The position numbers and the translations under genes are program-made. Under the pieces are notes generated by a model. The model ran no database searches. It was not told the DNA's origin and was given only the letters and a program-made list of their open reading frames with translations. A DNA stretch of 48,727 nt from Saccharothrix coeruleofusca (GTDB lineage: Bacteria; Actinomycetota; Actinomycetes; Mycobacteriales; Pseudonocardiaceae): contig NZ_BMRG01000005.1 in NCBI RefSeq assembly GCF_014648515.1, positions 94,359 through 143,085 on the forward strand, read 5' to 3'. Position 1 is the stretch's first letter; the number at the start of each line of letters is the position of its first letter. Shown piece after piece: positions 9,365-17,644 of the stretch.

Positions 9365-9973
9365 ATGTCCGAACCCGACCCGTTCGCCTCCCCGTTCCAC
9401 CCGGTGCACCTGCCGGGGGAGCCCAGCGGGCCCGTCCCGGCGGGCTACGGCTACCCCGCGCCGATGCCCGCCGCCCAGCCGGGGCCGCTGGCGCGGCGAC
9501 CCGTCACCACCACCGCCTCGTTCTGGTCCTGGATCGCGGGCGCGCTGCTCGCCGTGCTGGTCCTGCCGGGGCTGTACTACCTGAGGCTGGACCTGCTCGG
9601 CGCGGACCTGCACGCGGAATCGCAGCTCGACCCGACCCCGCTGACCAGGGCCGAGGCGGACCTGCTCGCGGCGTTCCTGCCGCTGATCTACGGCGCGGGC
9701 CTGGCGGTGGCGTCCGTGCCGTTCGTCGTCGCCGCGTTCAAGATCCGCTCCGGCCGCAACTGGGCGCGCGTCACGCTGGCCGTGCTCGGCGGCGTGGCGA
9801 TCGTGTTCGGCCTGCTCATGCTGGGCCTGTTCGCGTCGGGGACGATCACCTACGTGCCCTGGCTGGTCGGCGTCGCGTGGTCGCTGGCCTTCCTCGCCTC
9901 GGTGCTGCTGGGCATCGTGGCCATGTTCCTGCCCGCGTCCAACGCCTACGTGAGATCGGTGTACCCGAGATGA
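9365..9973 (+). CDS. Small four-helix membrane protein, paralogue 4
   Basis: The protein has 202 aa. A proline-rich N-terminus (about 45 residues) precedes four hydrophobic segments, with SGRNWARVTLAVLGG near residue 135, the hallmark shared with its upstream neighbours. The ATG at 9365 was chosen because it starts the MSEPDPF segment with a CGGAG-type site just upstream; an earlier in-frame start at 9302 would add arginine-rich sequence without homology-like features. The stop overlaps the next gene (ATGA). Function is unknown. Confidence 0.83.
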   Translation: MSEPDPFASPFHPVHLPGEPSGPVPAGYGYPAPMPAAQPGPLARRPVTTTASFWSWIAGALLAVLVLPGLYYLRLDLLGADLHAESQLDPTPLTRAEADLLAAFLPLIYGAGLAVASVPFVVAAFKIRSGRNWARVTLAVLGGVAIVFGLLMLGLFASGTITYVPWLVGVAWSLAFLASVLLGIVAMFLPASNAYVRSVYPR

Positions 9974-10509
9974 CCCAGCCACCGCCCCCGCACGACCCCT
10001 ACCAGGGCCAGGTGCGGCCCGTGCAGCCCCAGCAGTTCGACCAGCGGTTCGGCGGCCAGTTCCCCGGCTTCCCCGGCCAGATGCGCGGCGTCGACCAGTA
10101 CACGACCTCGGTGCCCCGGCCGGGCGCGGTCGTGGCGGCGTTCGCGCTGTGGCTGCTGGCCGCCCTGTCCTGGCCGCTGGGCACGGTCGTGCGCGCGCTC
10201 GCCGAGGGCGACGCGCTGACCGGCTTCGGCCCGGTGATGACCCTGTTCGGCACCTCCTGCCTGGCCGTGGGCGGCGTCTGGGGCGCGGTCGCCTTCCTCA
10301 AGGGCGGCTACCAGGCCCGGCTGGGGCTGTGCGGCGGCGCGCTGGTGATCGGCTTCCTGGGCGTGGGCGCGGTGGTGCTGGCCGCGCGCGACGGGGCCGA
10401 GCCGCTGTCCTGGGTGGTGATCGTGCTGCGCCTGGTGCTGCCCGCCGTCGCGGCGGTGCTGAGCTTCCTGCCCGGCACGCGCGCCTACTTCGCGGGGAAC
10501 CTCGGCTGA
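9970..10509 (+). CDS. Small membrane protein, divergent paralogue 5
   Basis: The protein has 179 aa. Its N-terminus contains DPYQGQ, as in the gene at 8729, followed by a proline/glutamine/phenylalanine-rich region and four hydrophobic segments. The GRNWAR motif is replaced by GGYQARLGLCGGALV at the equivalent place. It therefore looks like a diverged member of the same array. The ATG overlaps the previous stop by 4 nt, so the two are probably translated together. Function is unknown. Confidence 0.8.
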   Translation: MTQPPPPHDPYQGQVRPVQPQQFDQRFGGQFPGFPGQMRGVDQYTTSVPRPGAVVAAFALWLLAALSWPLGTVVRALAEGDALTGFGPVMTLFGTSCLAVGGVWGAVAFLKGGYQARLGLCGGALVIGFLGVGAVVLAARDGAEPLSWVVIVLRLVLPAVAAVLSFLPGTRAYFAGNLG

Positions 10510-10510
10510 C

Positions 10511-10954
10511 GTGGAGCAGCCCACCCTGTACTCCGAACCCGGCGCGTCCTGGTGGCCGCTGCTGTGGGGCCCCGCCTTCGGCCTGGCGGGCTTCCTGCTG
10601 GAGGCGCTGACCGGCGCGGCCCACGCGGGGCTGTGGGCGGCGGTCGCCGCGGGCCTGTTCCTGCCCACGCTGCTGTGGGTGCAGGCCCGGCGGCGCCTCT
10701 ACGAGGTCCGGCTCACCCCGGTGGCCCTGCACCAGGGCCGCGAGGAGCTGCAGCTGCGCGACATCGCCGAGGTCGAGGGCGTCGAGCCGAGGGCGGGTGC
10801 GCGCGTCCTGGGCGGCGGCTGGACGCTGCCGCGCGGCCGGGCGGAGGTGCCCATCAAGCTCGTCGACGGCATGGTCGTGGTCGGCTGGGCGCGCGACCCG
10901 GAGGCGCTCGGCACCGCCCTGGGAGAGCTGCTGCGGCGACGACCGCGAGCGTGA
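10511..10954 (+). CDS. Hypothetical two-helix membrane protein
   Basis: The protein has 147 aa. Two hydrophobic segments near residues 15-35 and 40-57 are followed by a beta-rich cytoplasmic part ([27 protein letters not shown]) that resembles small PH-like membrane-proximal domains. It starts one base after the previous stop and overlaps the next gene by 4 nt, so it is in the same operon. I do not recognise a named family. Confidence 0.75.
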   Translation: MEQPTLYSEPGASWWPLLWGPAFGLAGFLLEALTGAAHAGLWAAVAAGLFLPTLLWVQARRRLYEVRLTPVALHQGREELQLRDIAEVEGVEPRAGARVLGGGWTLPRGRAEVPIKLVDGMVVVGWARDPEALGTALGELLRRRPRA

Positions 10955-11319
10955 CCGCCGTAAGCTTCACCACCGTGACGACGATCGCCCCGGAACCCGC
11001 GCTGCACCGGCCGAAGCGCGCCCTGGTCGCGGCGGGCGAGGTGGCGCTGGCGGTGCTGCTCGGGCTCGCCGCGGCGTGGTGCTGGAACCGGGGCGTGCTG
11101 CGGCTGAGCTACCCGGTGCCCGACCACCCGCCGCTGCGGGCCACCCGCTACCTGGGCAACTGGATCGGCACCTCGATCGCGCTGGGCACCGCGGCGGGCG
11201 CGCTGCTGATCGACGCGGTGCGGCAGACGGTGCTCGCGGTGCGCGCCCGCGCCAGCGCCCCCGCCGGTGTCCCGGCCGGTGCCCCCGGTCCCGAGGAACC
11301 CGCCGAAACGGACGTGTGA
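10951..11319 (+). CDS. Hypothetical two-helix membrane protein upstream of hemL
   Basis: The protein has 122 aa from the GTG at 10951, which overlaps the previous stop; an internal GTG at 10975 would give 114 aa. Two transmembrane segments ([20 protein letters not shown] and a later [15 protein letters not shown]) flank a short loop, and the tail is Pro/Ala-rich. No catalytic motif is visible. It sits 11 nt before hemL. Confidence 0.7.
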   Translation: MTAVSFTTVTTIAPEPALHRPKRALVAAGEVALAVLLGLAAAWCWNRGVLRLSYPVPDHPPLRATRYLGNWIGTSIALGTAAGALLIDAVRQTVLAVRARASAPAGVPAGAPGPEEPAETDV

Positions 11320-11330
11320 GACTGGACGGC

Positions 11331-12626
11331 GTGACAGCTACGCGATCCCAGGCGCTGTTCGAGCGCGCGGCGGCGGTGACCCCCGGTGGCGTGAACTCCC
11401 CGGTCCGGGCCTTCCACTCGGTCGGCGGCACGCCGAGGTTCATGGTGCGCGCCGCCGGGCCGCACCTGTGGGACGCCGACGGCAACCGGTACGTCGACCT
11501 GGTCTCCTCGTGGGGGCCGATGATCCTCGGCCACGCCCACCCCGACGTGGTGGAAGCGGTCCGCTCGGCCGCCGTGCACGGCCTGTCCTTCGGCACCCCC
11601 ACCGAGGGCGAGATCGAGCTGGCCGAGGAGATCATCGACCGGGTCGCCCCGGTCAACCAGGTGCGGCTGGTCAACTCCGGCACCGAGGCCACCATGAGCG
11701 CCATCCGGCTGGCCAGGGGCTTCACCGAGCGCCGCAAGGTGGTCAAGTTCGCGGGCTGCTACCACGGCCACGTCGACGCGCTGCTGGCCCAGGCCGGGTC
11801 CGGGGTGGCCACCCTGGGCCTGCCCACCACCCCCGGCGTGACCGGCGCGCAGGCCGCGGACACCCTGGTGCTGCCCTACAACGACATCGACGCCGTGCGC
11901 GCCGCGTTCGCCGCCAACCCCGGCGAGATCGCCTGCGTGATCACCGAGGCCGCGGCGGGCAACATGGGCGCGGTCGCGCCCAAGCCCGGCTTCAACGCCG
12001 CGCTGCGCGACCTGTGCCACGCCGAGGGCGCGCTGCTCGTCGTCGACGAGGTGATGACCGGCTTCCGGGTCTCCCGCGCGGGCTGGTTCGGCCTGGAGAA
12101 CGTCGCGGGCGACCTGTACACCTTCGGCAAGGTCATGTCCGGCGGCCTGCCCGCGGCGGCGTTCGGCGGGCGCGCCGAGGTGATGGCGAAGCTGGCCCCG
12201 TCCGGCCCGGTCTACCAGGCGGGCACGCTGTCCGGGAACCCGGTCGCGGTCGCCGCGGGCCTGGCCACGCTGCGCGCCGCCACCGACGAGGTCTACCGCA
12301 CCCTGGACGCCAACGCGACCAGGCTGGGCGCGCTGCTCACCACCGCGCTCAGCGAAGCGGACGTGCCGCACCGGGTGCAGTTCGCGGGCAACCTGGTCAG
12401 CGTGTTCTTCACCGAGGACGAGGTCACCGACTACGCGGGCGCGCAAGCCGCGCAGACGTGGCGCTTCCCGCCGTTCTTCCACGCGCTGCTGGAGCGCGGC
12501 GTGTACCCGCCGCCCAGCGCGTTCGAGGCGTGGTTCGTCAACGCCGCCATGACCGAGGAGGACTTCGACCTGATCGCCGACGCCCTCCCGCACGCCGCCC
12601 GCGCCGCCAAGGAGGCGCAGCGGTGA
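11331..12626 (+). CDS. hemL: Glutamate-1-semialdehyde 2,1-aminomutase
   Basis: The protein has 431 aa, the usual length. This class-III PLP aminotransferase converts glutamate-1-semialdehyde to 5-aminolevulinate, the product HemB uses. The PLP lysine is K267 in [28 protein letters not shown] and [10 protein letters not shown] are further family signatures. The GTG start lies 11 nt after the previous stop and has no clear ribosome-binding site. The stop overlaps the next gene by 4 nt. With hemA it completes the C5 route to 5-aminolevulinate. Confidence 0.97.
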   Translation: MTATRSQALFERAAAVTPGGVNSPVRAFHSVGGTPRFMVRAAGPHLWDADGNRYVDLVSSWGPMILGHAHPDVVEAVRSAAVHGLSFGTPTEGEIELAEEIIDRVAPVNQVRLVNSGTEATMSAIRLARGFTERRKVVKFAGCYHGHVDALLAQAGSGVATLGLPTTPGVTGAQAADTLVLPYNDIDAVRAAFAANPGEIACVITEAAAGNMGAVAPKPGFNAALRDLCHAEGALLVVDEVMTGFRVSRAGWFGLENVAGDLYTFGKVMSGGLPAAAFGGRAEVMAKLAPSGPVYQAGTLSGNPVAVAAGLATLRAATDEVYRTLDANATRLGALLTTALSEADVPHRVQFAGNLVSVFFTEDEVTDYAGAQAAQTWRFPPFFHALLERGVYPPPSAFEAWFVNAAMTEEDFDLIADALPHAARAAKEAQR

Positions 12627-13252
12627 GCCGCACCGTCGTCCACCTGCTGCGGCACGGCGAGGTGCACAACCCCACCGGCATCCTCTACGGCAGGCTCCCC
12701 GGCTTCCGGCTGTCCGACCGGGGCAGGCAGCAGGCGCTGGTCGTGGCCGAGCACCTGGCCGACCACGACGTGGTGCACGTGGTGGCCTCCCCGCTGGAGC
12801 GCGCCCAGCAGACCGCCACCCCGATCGCCGACTCGCACCGGCTGGACCTGGCCACCGACGCCCGGCTCATCGAGGCGGACAACCAGTTCGAGGGCCTGAG
12901 GGTCGCCGTCGGCGACGGCGCGCTGCGCTCGCCCCGGCACTGGCCCAAGCTGGTCAACCCGTTCCGGCCGTCGTGGGGCGAGCCGTACCTGGAGATCGCG
13001 CACCGGATGCTGGGCGCGGTGCAGCGGGCCCGCGCCGCCGCCGAGGGCCACGAGGCGGTGTGCGTGTCCCACCAGCTGCCGATCTGGACGCTGCGCCGGT
13101 TCCTGGAGGGCAAGCGGATGTGGCACGACCCGCGCCGCCGCGAGTGCTCGCTGGCGTCGCTGACCAGCCTGGTGTTCGACGGCGAGGAGCTGGTCCGGCT
13201 GGTCTACACCGAGCCGGTCGGCGCGACCAACCCGAGGGTGACCGGGGCATGA
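12623..13252 (+). CDS. Histidine phosphatase family protein (phosphoglycerate-mutase-like)
   Basis: The protein has 209 aa. The phosphohistidine motif [10 protein letters not shown] (H11) and the second catalytic histidine in CVSHQLP mark the histidine phosphatase superfamily. The substrate is unknown. AAGGAGG precedes the GTG, which overlaps the hemL stop. The gene ends in a 4-nt overlap with the thioredoxin-like gene, a linkage between hemL and cytochrome c maturation that is also known in Mycobacterium (Rv0525). Confidence 0.9.
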   Translation: MSRTVVHLLRHGEVHNPTGILYGRLPGFRLSDRGRQQALVVAEHLADHDVVHVVASPLERAQQTATPIADSHRLDLATDARLIEADNQFEGLRVAVGDGALRSPRHWPKLVNPFRPSWGEPYLEIAHRMLGAVQRARAAAEGHEAVCVSHQLPIWTLRRFLEGKRMWHDPRRRECSLASLTSLVFDGEELVRLVYTEPVGATNPRVTGA

Positions 13253-13824
13253 GGACCGTCGCGCTGCTGCTCGCCGGGCTGGCCCTGCTCACGGGGTGCA
13301 GCACCGGCTCGGACGCCGTGGTCACCGGCTCGAACTTCGAGTTCGTCGCACCCGCCGGGCAGTTGCGCATCCGCTACGAGGGCGACGACCGCAAGGTGGT
13401 GCGCGGGCTGTCCGGGCCGAGCCTGATGGAGGACGGCAAGACCGTCTCGCTGGAGGACTTCGCGGGCAAGGTGGTCGTGGTCAGCGTGTGGGGCTCGTGG
13501 TGCCCGCCGTGCCGCACCGAGGCGCCCGAGCTGCAGCGGGTCCAGGACGAGACCGGGCCGCTGGGCGTGCAGGTGCTGGGCGTGGACGTGAAGGACCCGG
13601 TGATCGAGGCGCCGCGCGACTTCGTGCGCGACCGGGGGCTGACCTACCCGTCGATCCACGACGACGCGGGGCGGGCGATGCTGGCCTTCCGCGGCTACCC
13701 GCCCAACGCCGTGCCGTCCACCATCGTGCTGGACAAGCAGCACCGGGTGGCGGCGGTCTTCCTGGTCTCCGTCATCGCCTCCGACCTGCTCCCCCTGGTC
13801 AAGGACCTGGCCGCCGAATCCTGA
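13249..13824 (+). CDS. TlpA/ResA-like thioredoxin lipoprotein for cytochrome c maturation
   Basis: The protein has 191 aa. A lipoprotein signal with lipobox LLTGC (C17) anchors it outside the membrane. A thioredoxin fold follows with the active site W-C85-P-P-C88 and the cis-proline context NAVPSTIVLD. It probably reduces the CXXCH cysteines of apocytochrome c, receiving electrons from CcdA. The ATG overlaps the previous stop by 4 nt. Its usual partners ccdA, resB and ccsB resume after an M64 peptidase gene on the other strand and an approximately 330-nt repeat-bearing gap. Confidence 0.93.
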   Translation: MRTVALLLAGLALLTGCSTGSDAVVTGSNFEFVAPAGQLRIRYEGDDRKVVRGLSGPSLMEDGKTVSLEDFAGKVVVVSVWGSWCPPCRTEAPELQRVQDETGPLGVQVLGVDVKDPVIEAPRDFVRDRGLTYPSIHDDAGRAMLAFRGYPPNAVPSTIVLDKQHRVAAVFLVSVIASDLLPLVKDLAAES

Positions 13825-13833
13825 CCCCTCCCC

Positions 13834-13895
13834 GCGAGTCGAACACCCAGGTACCGCGAGTCGAACGCCCAGGACCCCTGAGTTCAACGCTCAGG
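13834..13895 (+). repeat. Three 22-bp tandem intergenic repeats
   Basis: Units begin at 13834, 13856 and 13878, exactly 22 bp apart. The core is GCGAGTCGAACACCCAGG, then GCGAGTCGAACGCCCAGG, then the diverged CTGAGTTCAACGCTCAGG. They lie 9 nt after the thioredoxin gene. The remainder of the gap to 14046 shows no gene that I can support. Confidence 0.8.
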
Positions 13896-14046
13896 TTGGG
13901 TTGTCCAGCAAGAGGTGCGCTCGCCGCGCGGCAGGTCGCCAAGGATGGCGGGTCGCGCCGTCTCTGGTGCGTGGGCAAGTACTACCGGACGGGTGTGTGG
14001 GGGCCGGTAAGTACCGCCCGAGGTGGGCGAGAGCGGGGGCGGGGTG

Positions 14047-14086
14047 CGCGAATGTTGAATTCGTGGTGCCTGGAGGTTCGACTCGC
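14047..14086 (-). repeat. Inverted copy of the 22-bp repeat
   Basis: On the minus strand, 14069-14086 reads GCGAGTCGAACCTCCAGG, 16 of 18 identical to the unit at 13834. A weaker copy is in phase 22 bp away (14047-14064, about 12 of 18 against the third unit). The inverted placement means the transcript could fold across about 200 nt. Confidence 0.65.
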
Positions 14087-14091
14087 GGGGG

Positions 14092-14151
14092 CGACACGCC
14101 CAACACGCCCATAGGTGGGTGACGCTGGGAGCGGGCGTGGTGGGCGTGTCG
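14092..14151 (-). terminator. 19-bp hairpin terminator of the M64 peptidase gene
   Basis: The arms 14092-14110 and 14133-14151 pair at 18 of 19 positions around a 22-nt loop. On the minus strand it begins 5 nt after the peptidase stop codon. The facing thioredoxin gene lies beyond the repeats, so it may work in both directions. Confidence 0.7.
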
Positions 14152-14156
14152 GGTGG

Positions 14157-15113
14157 TCAGCGGAGTTCGGGGACCTTGGCCTTGAAGGCGTTGACCATCA
14201 CGTCGCGGCCGATCGAGTTGAACTCGCGGCCCAGGGTGCGCATGATCGAGTCCTCGGTCGGGCGGTAGAGGCCGTACTTGTAGTACCGGGCGCCCTGGTA
14301 GGCGCCGACCACGCCGCCGTCCGGGGACGGCTGCCCCAGGTAGGCCGACCACTTCGCGCCGGTCGGGTCGGCGGTGACGTTGGGCTCGCGCGGCTCGGCG
14401 CCGGTGTAGGTCTCGTACGGGTAGTCGTACTCGTCGGCCAGCCCGCCGATGGAGTGGCCCAGCTCGTGCACCGCGATCTGCCCCGCCAGCGCGTTCGCGC
14501 CCGCCGCGGTGGCCACGCCGCCGCCCGCGCCGCCGTACTTGGCGGTGTTGCCCAGGGCGATCACCTGGTCGGCCTGCGGGGCCAGCGCGGCGAACTGGTT
14601 GGCCTTGGTCTGGTTCACGCACAGCAGGCGCTCGGTCTGGGTGTCCCGGCCCTGGCACCAGAACCCCATGTCCAGGGCGGTGTCGCGGTTGACGCCCAGC
14701 GCGGGGTCGTTGTCCACGCCGGACTCGGCGGAGACCACGTTGACCTGCCAGACGTTGAAGTACTGCTTGTAGGACCGGAAGGGCTCCACGGCGGAGAGCT
14801 CCTCCCACTTGGACACCACGTGCTGGTGGTAGGAGGCCAGCTCGGCGGAGGTGTAGCCGTCGCCGACGAAGACGAGGTCGAACCGCGCGTCGGGAGCGCC
14901 GGTCTCCTGCACGGGGACCACGTCGGCGGCCACCGCTTCCGGGGACGCCTGCGCCTCCACCGTCGTGGGGACGAGGACCTGGGTGATCGTGCCGTCCGGG
15001 GAGAAGACCTCGCGCCACTCCGCGGGCGCGTCCCCGACCGCGCCGCCTGCCGGCGGGGCGACCAGGGTGAGGAGCACTGCCAGCACGGGCAGGGTGAGCC
15101 GGTGAGCGCGCAT
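14157..15113 (-). CDS. Secreted M64-family (IgA-peptidase-type) metallopeptidase
   Basis: The protein has 318 aa from the ATG at 15113; an upstream GTG at 15146 is possible but precedes the signal peptide awkwardly. Residues 1-26 are a Sec signal peptide (hydrophobic LPVLAVLLTLVAPPAGG). The zinc motif H216-ELGH-220 with downstream LADEYD matches peptidase family M64. RFDLVFVGDGYTSAEL is typical of the family start. It is expected to be exported and to cleave proteins. It interrupts the cytochrome c maturation genes on the opposite strand, next to 22-bp repeats, and may be a later insertion. Confidence 0.9.
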   Translation of the reverse strand: MRAHRLTLPVLAVLLTLVAPPAGGAVGDAPAEWREVFSPDGTITQVLVPTTVEAQASPEAVAADVVPVQETGAPDARFDLVFVGDGYTSAELASYHQHVVSKWEELSAVEPFRSYKQYFNVWQVNVVSAESGVDNDPALGVNRDTALDMGFWCQGRDTQTERLLCVNQTKANQFAALAPQADQVIALGNTAKYGGAGGGVATAAGANALAGQIAVHELGHSIGGLADEYDYPYETYTGAEPREPNVTADPTGAKWSAYLGQPSPDGGVVGAYQGARYYKYGLYRPTEDSIMRTLGREFNSIGRDVMVNAFKAKVPELR

Positions 15114-15323
15114 GGAGTCACGTAAGCAGCCGTCCGGGGCCCTCACAAGCGTGCTTTCGTCGGTACCGCGTGGGCTTTTCGCCGGTCAGCGGCAGGTCAC
15201 CCGTCTGGCAACGGTGAATCGCGCCTTCGGGAACGCCGGGTGGCGGATTCGGTGGTGTGACCCCGGTCGCGACTAGGGGAGTCCGGTGGCGAGGTGGTCG
15301 GTGGGGGTACCTACCCTGAATTC

Positions 15324-16100
15324 GTGAACCCGACCGACCTGGCCATCTCGGGACCGCTGGTGCTGGCAGTCGGCGTGGCCGTGCTGGCGGGGGCGATCTC
15401 GTTCGCCTCGCCGTGCGTGGTCCCGCTGGTGCCCGGCTACCTCGCCTACCTGGCGGGCCTGGTGGGCGCGGAGGCCCCCGCCGTGGTGGAGGGCGAGGCG
15501 CGCCGGGGCGGGCGCTGGCGGGTCGCGGGGGCGGCCGGGCTGTTCGTGCTCGGTTTCACCGTCGTGTTCGCGCTGACCTCGTTCCTGGTGCTGGGCCTGA
15601 GCGACGTGTTCCTCTTCAACGCCGACGTGCTCCAGCGCGTCGGCGGGGTCATCACCATCGCGATGGGCCTGGTGTTCCTCGGGCTGGTGCCCGCGCTCCA
15701 GCGGGACCTGCGGCTGCACCGCACCCCGCGCGCCGGGCTGGTCGGCGCGCCGCTGCTGGGCGCGGTCTTCGCGCTGGGCTGGACGCCGTGCGTCGGCCCC
15801 ACGCTCGCGGGCGTGCTGGCGCTGGCGCGCGGCACGGAGGTCGGCTCGGCCACCGCCCGCGGCGTGGTCCTGGTGCTGGCCTACTGCCTCGGCCTCGGCC
15901 TGCCGTTCGTGCTGATCGCGCTGGGCGCGCGGTGGGCGGTGCGGGTGACCGGCTGGCTGCGCGCCAACGTCCGCCGGGTGCAGCTGTTCGGCGGCGGGCT
16001 GTTGATCGCCGTGGGCATCGCCCTGGTCACCGGGGTCTGGGGCGACTTCGTCGCGTGGATGCAGATCGCCGTGATCAACGACCTAGAACTGCCGTTGTAG
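15324..16100 (+). CDS. ccdA: Cytochrome c biogenesis thiol-disulfide transporter CcdA
   Basis: The protein has 258 aa with about six transmembrane helices. The two redox cysteines are present in ASPCVVPLVPGYLAYL (helix 1) and WTPCVGPTLAG (helix 4). It carries electrons from cytoplasmic thioredoxin to the TlpA-like lipoprotein. GTG 15324 gives MNPTDLAISGP; TACCCT lies 5 nt before it, indicating a leaderless mRNA. The stop shares a base with the resB GTG. Confidence 0.95.
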   Translation: MNPTDLAISGPLVLAVGVAVLAGAISFASPCVVPLVPGYLAYLAGLVGAEAPAVVEGEARRGGRWRVAGAAGLFVLGFTVVFALTSFLVLGLSDVFLFNADVLQRVGGVITIAMGLVFLGLVPALQRDLRLHRTPRAGLVGAPLLGAVFALGWTPCVGPTLAGVLALARGTEVGSATARGVVLVLAYCLGLGLPFVLIALGARWAVRVTGWLRANVRRVQLFGGGLLIAVGIALVTGVWGDFVAWMQIAVINDLELPL

Positions 16101-17644
16101 TGCGCGCCGCCCTCGCCTTCCTGCGCAACACCTGGCGCGGTCTGACCGCGATGCGCACCGCGCTGACGCTGCTGTTCCTGCTGGCGCTGGGCGCGCTGCC
16201 GGGCGCGCTGCTGCCGCAGCGGTCGCTGAACCAGCAGAAGGTCGTCGAGTACATCGAGGAGCACGGCTGGTGGGGTCGGCTGCTGAACCGGCTGCAGTTC
16301 TTCGACGTCTACGCCAGCACCTGGTTCGCCGCGATCTACGTGCTGCTGTTCGTGTCACTGGTGGGCTGCCTGCTGCCGCGCACCTGGGAGTACGCCAAGC
16401 AGATGCGGGCCAAGCCCGTGCTCACCCCGCGCAACCTGGCCCGCATGCCGCACCACGGCACCGCCGAGACCGGCGAGTCCGTCGAGGACGTGATGGCGCG
16501 GACCCGCGAGCGGCTGCGCGGGTGGCGGCTGGTGGAGCGGGAGGAGGCCGACGGGGCGCGCAGCGTCAGCGCCGAGCGCGGGTTCCTGCGCGAGACCGGC
16601 AACCTGGTGTTCCACTTCGCCCTGCTGGGCCTGCTGATCGCGTTCGCGCTGGGCAAGATGTTCGGCTACGAGGGCCAGGTCATCGTGCAGGCGGGCGGCG
16701 GCCAGTTCTGCAACTCCGGGGTGTTCAACTACGACTCGTTCCGGCCCGGCCTGCGGGTCGACGGCACGCGGCTGACCCCGTTCTGCGTCAAGGTCGACCG
16801 GTTCCACGCCACCTACCTGGACAACGGGCAGGCGGAGAGCTTCCAGGCCGACATCCAGTACCAGTCCGGCGCGGACCTGGAGTCCGGCACCTGGCGGCCG
16901 TACCCGCTGCGGGTCAACTCCCCGCTGCGCACCGCGGGCGACCGCCTCTACCTGCTGGGCCACGGCTACACGCCGCTGTTCACGGTCACCTTCCCCAACG
17001 GGGAGACGCGCACCGGGGCGACCCAGTGGCAGCCGGTCAACCAGGTCACCCTGGCCTCGGAGGGGGCCACCAAGTTCGACCCGCCGGGGGTCACCGACGC
17101 CGAGCGGCGCCGCCGCGAGCAGCTGGCCATCACCGGCCTGCTCGCGCCGACCGCGGCGTTCCACGGCGAGCTGCTGGACTCCGGCTTCCCCGAGGCGCGC
17201 GACCCGGCCGTGGCCGTCGACGTCTACCGCGGCGACCTGGGCACCGACTCCGGGCGCGGGCAGTCCATCTTCTCCATCGACCAGGAGCAGGTGCGGGACG
17301 GCAAGCTGGTGAAGGTGGCCAGGCAGAACCTGCGCCAAGGCGAGCAGCTGACCCTCGACGACGGCACCGTGATCCGGTTCGACGGGGTGCGCGACTGGGT
17401 GTCCCTGCAGGTCTCGCACGACCCCGCGCAGGTGTGGGTGCTGGTGTTCGCCGTGCTGGTCATCCTGGGGTTGCTGGTGTCGCTGAGCGTCAAGCGCCGC
17501 CGCGTCTGGGTGCGCGCGAAACCGTCGGGGGACGGGCGTACCGTCATCGAGGTCGGCGGCCTGGCCCGCACCGATCAAGCCGGGTACGGCGCCGAGTTCA
17601 CCGCGCTGTCCCGAGACCTGCTCGCGCACGAGGAGAAGAGCTGA
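16100..17644 (+). CDS. resB: Cytochrome c biogenesis protein ResB
   Basis: The protein has 514 aa. Three N-terminal hydrophobic segments (about residues 15-35, 72-93 and 170-190), a large extracytoplasmic domain and a C-terminal transmembrane helix (about residues 450-470) fit ResB (Ccs1). With CcsB it forms the system II heme exporter and cytochrome c synthetase. GTG 16100 overlaps the ccdA stop by one base, and the stop overlaps the ccsB ATG. The soluble loop contains FCNSGVFNYDSF and FCVKVDRF, two cysteine-bearing segments seen in actinobacterial ResB. Confidence 0.93.
   Translation: MRAALAFLRNTWRGLTAMRTALTLLFLLALGALPGALLPQRSLNQQKVVEYIEEHGWWGRLLNRLQFFDVYASTWFAAIYVLLFVSLVGCLLPRTWEYAKQMRAKPVLTPRNLARMPHHGTAETGESVEDVMARTRERLRGWRLVEREEADGARSVSAERGFLRETGNLVFHFALLGLLIAFALGKMFGYEGQVIVQAGGGQFCNSGVFNYDSFRPGLRVDGTRLTPFCVKVDRFHATYLDNGQAESFQADIQYQSGADLESGTWRPYPLRVNSPLRTAGDRLYLLGHGYTPLFTVTFPNGETRTGATQWQPVNQVTLASEGATKFDPPGVTDAERRRREQLAITGLLAPTAAFHGELLDSGFPEARDPAVAVDVYRGDLGTDSGRGQSIFSIDQEQVRDGKLVKVARQNLRQGEQLTLDDGTVIRFDGVRDWVSLQVSHDPAQVWVLVFAVLVILGLLVSLSVKRRRVWVRAKPSGDGRTVIEVGGLARTDQAGYGAEFTALSRDLLAHEEKS

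Noticed and set aside
13834-13895. CRISPR array
   Set aside because: The 22-bp units are contiguous with no spacers, there are only three, and no cas gene is present.
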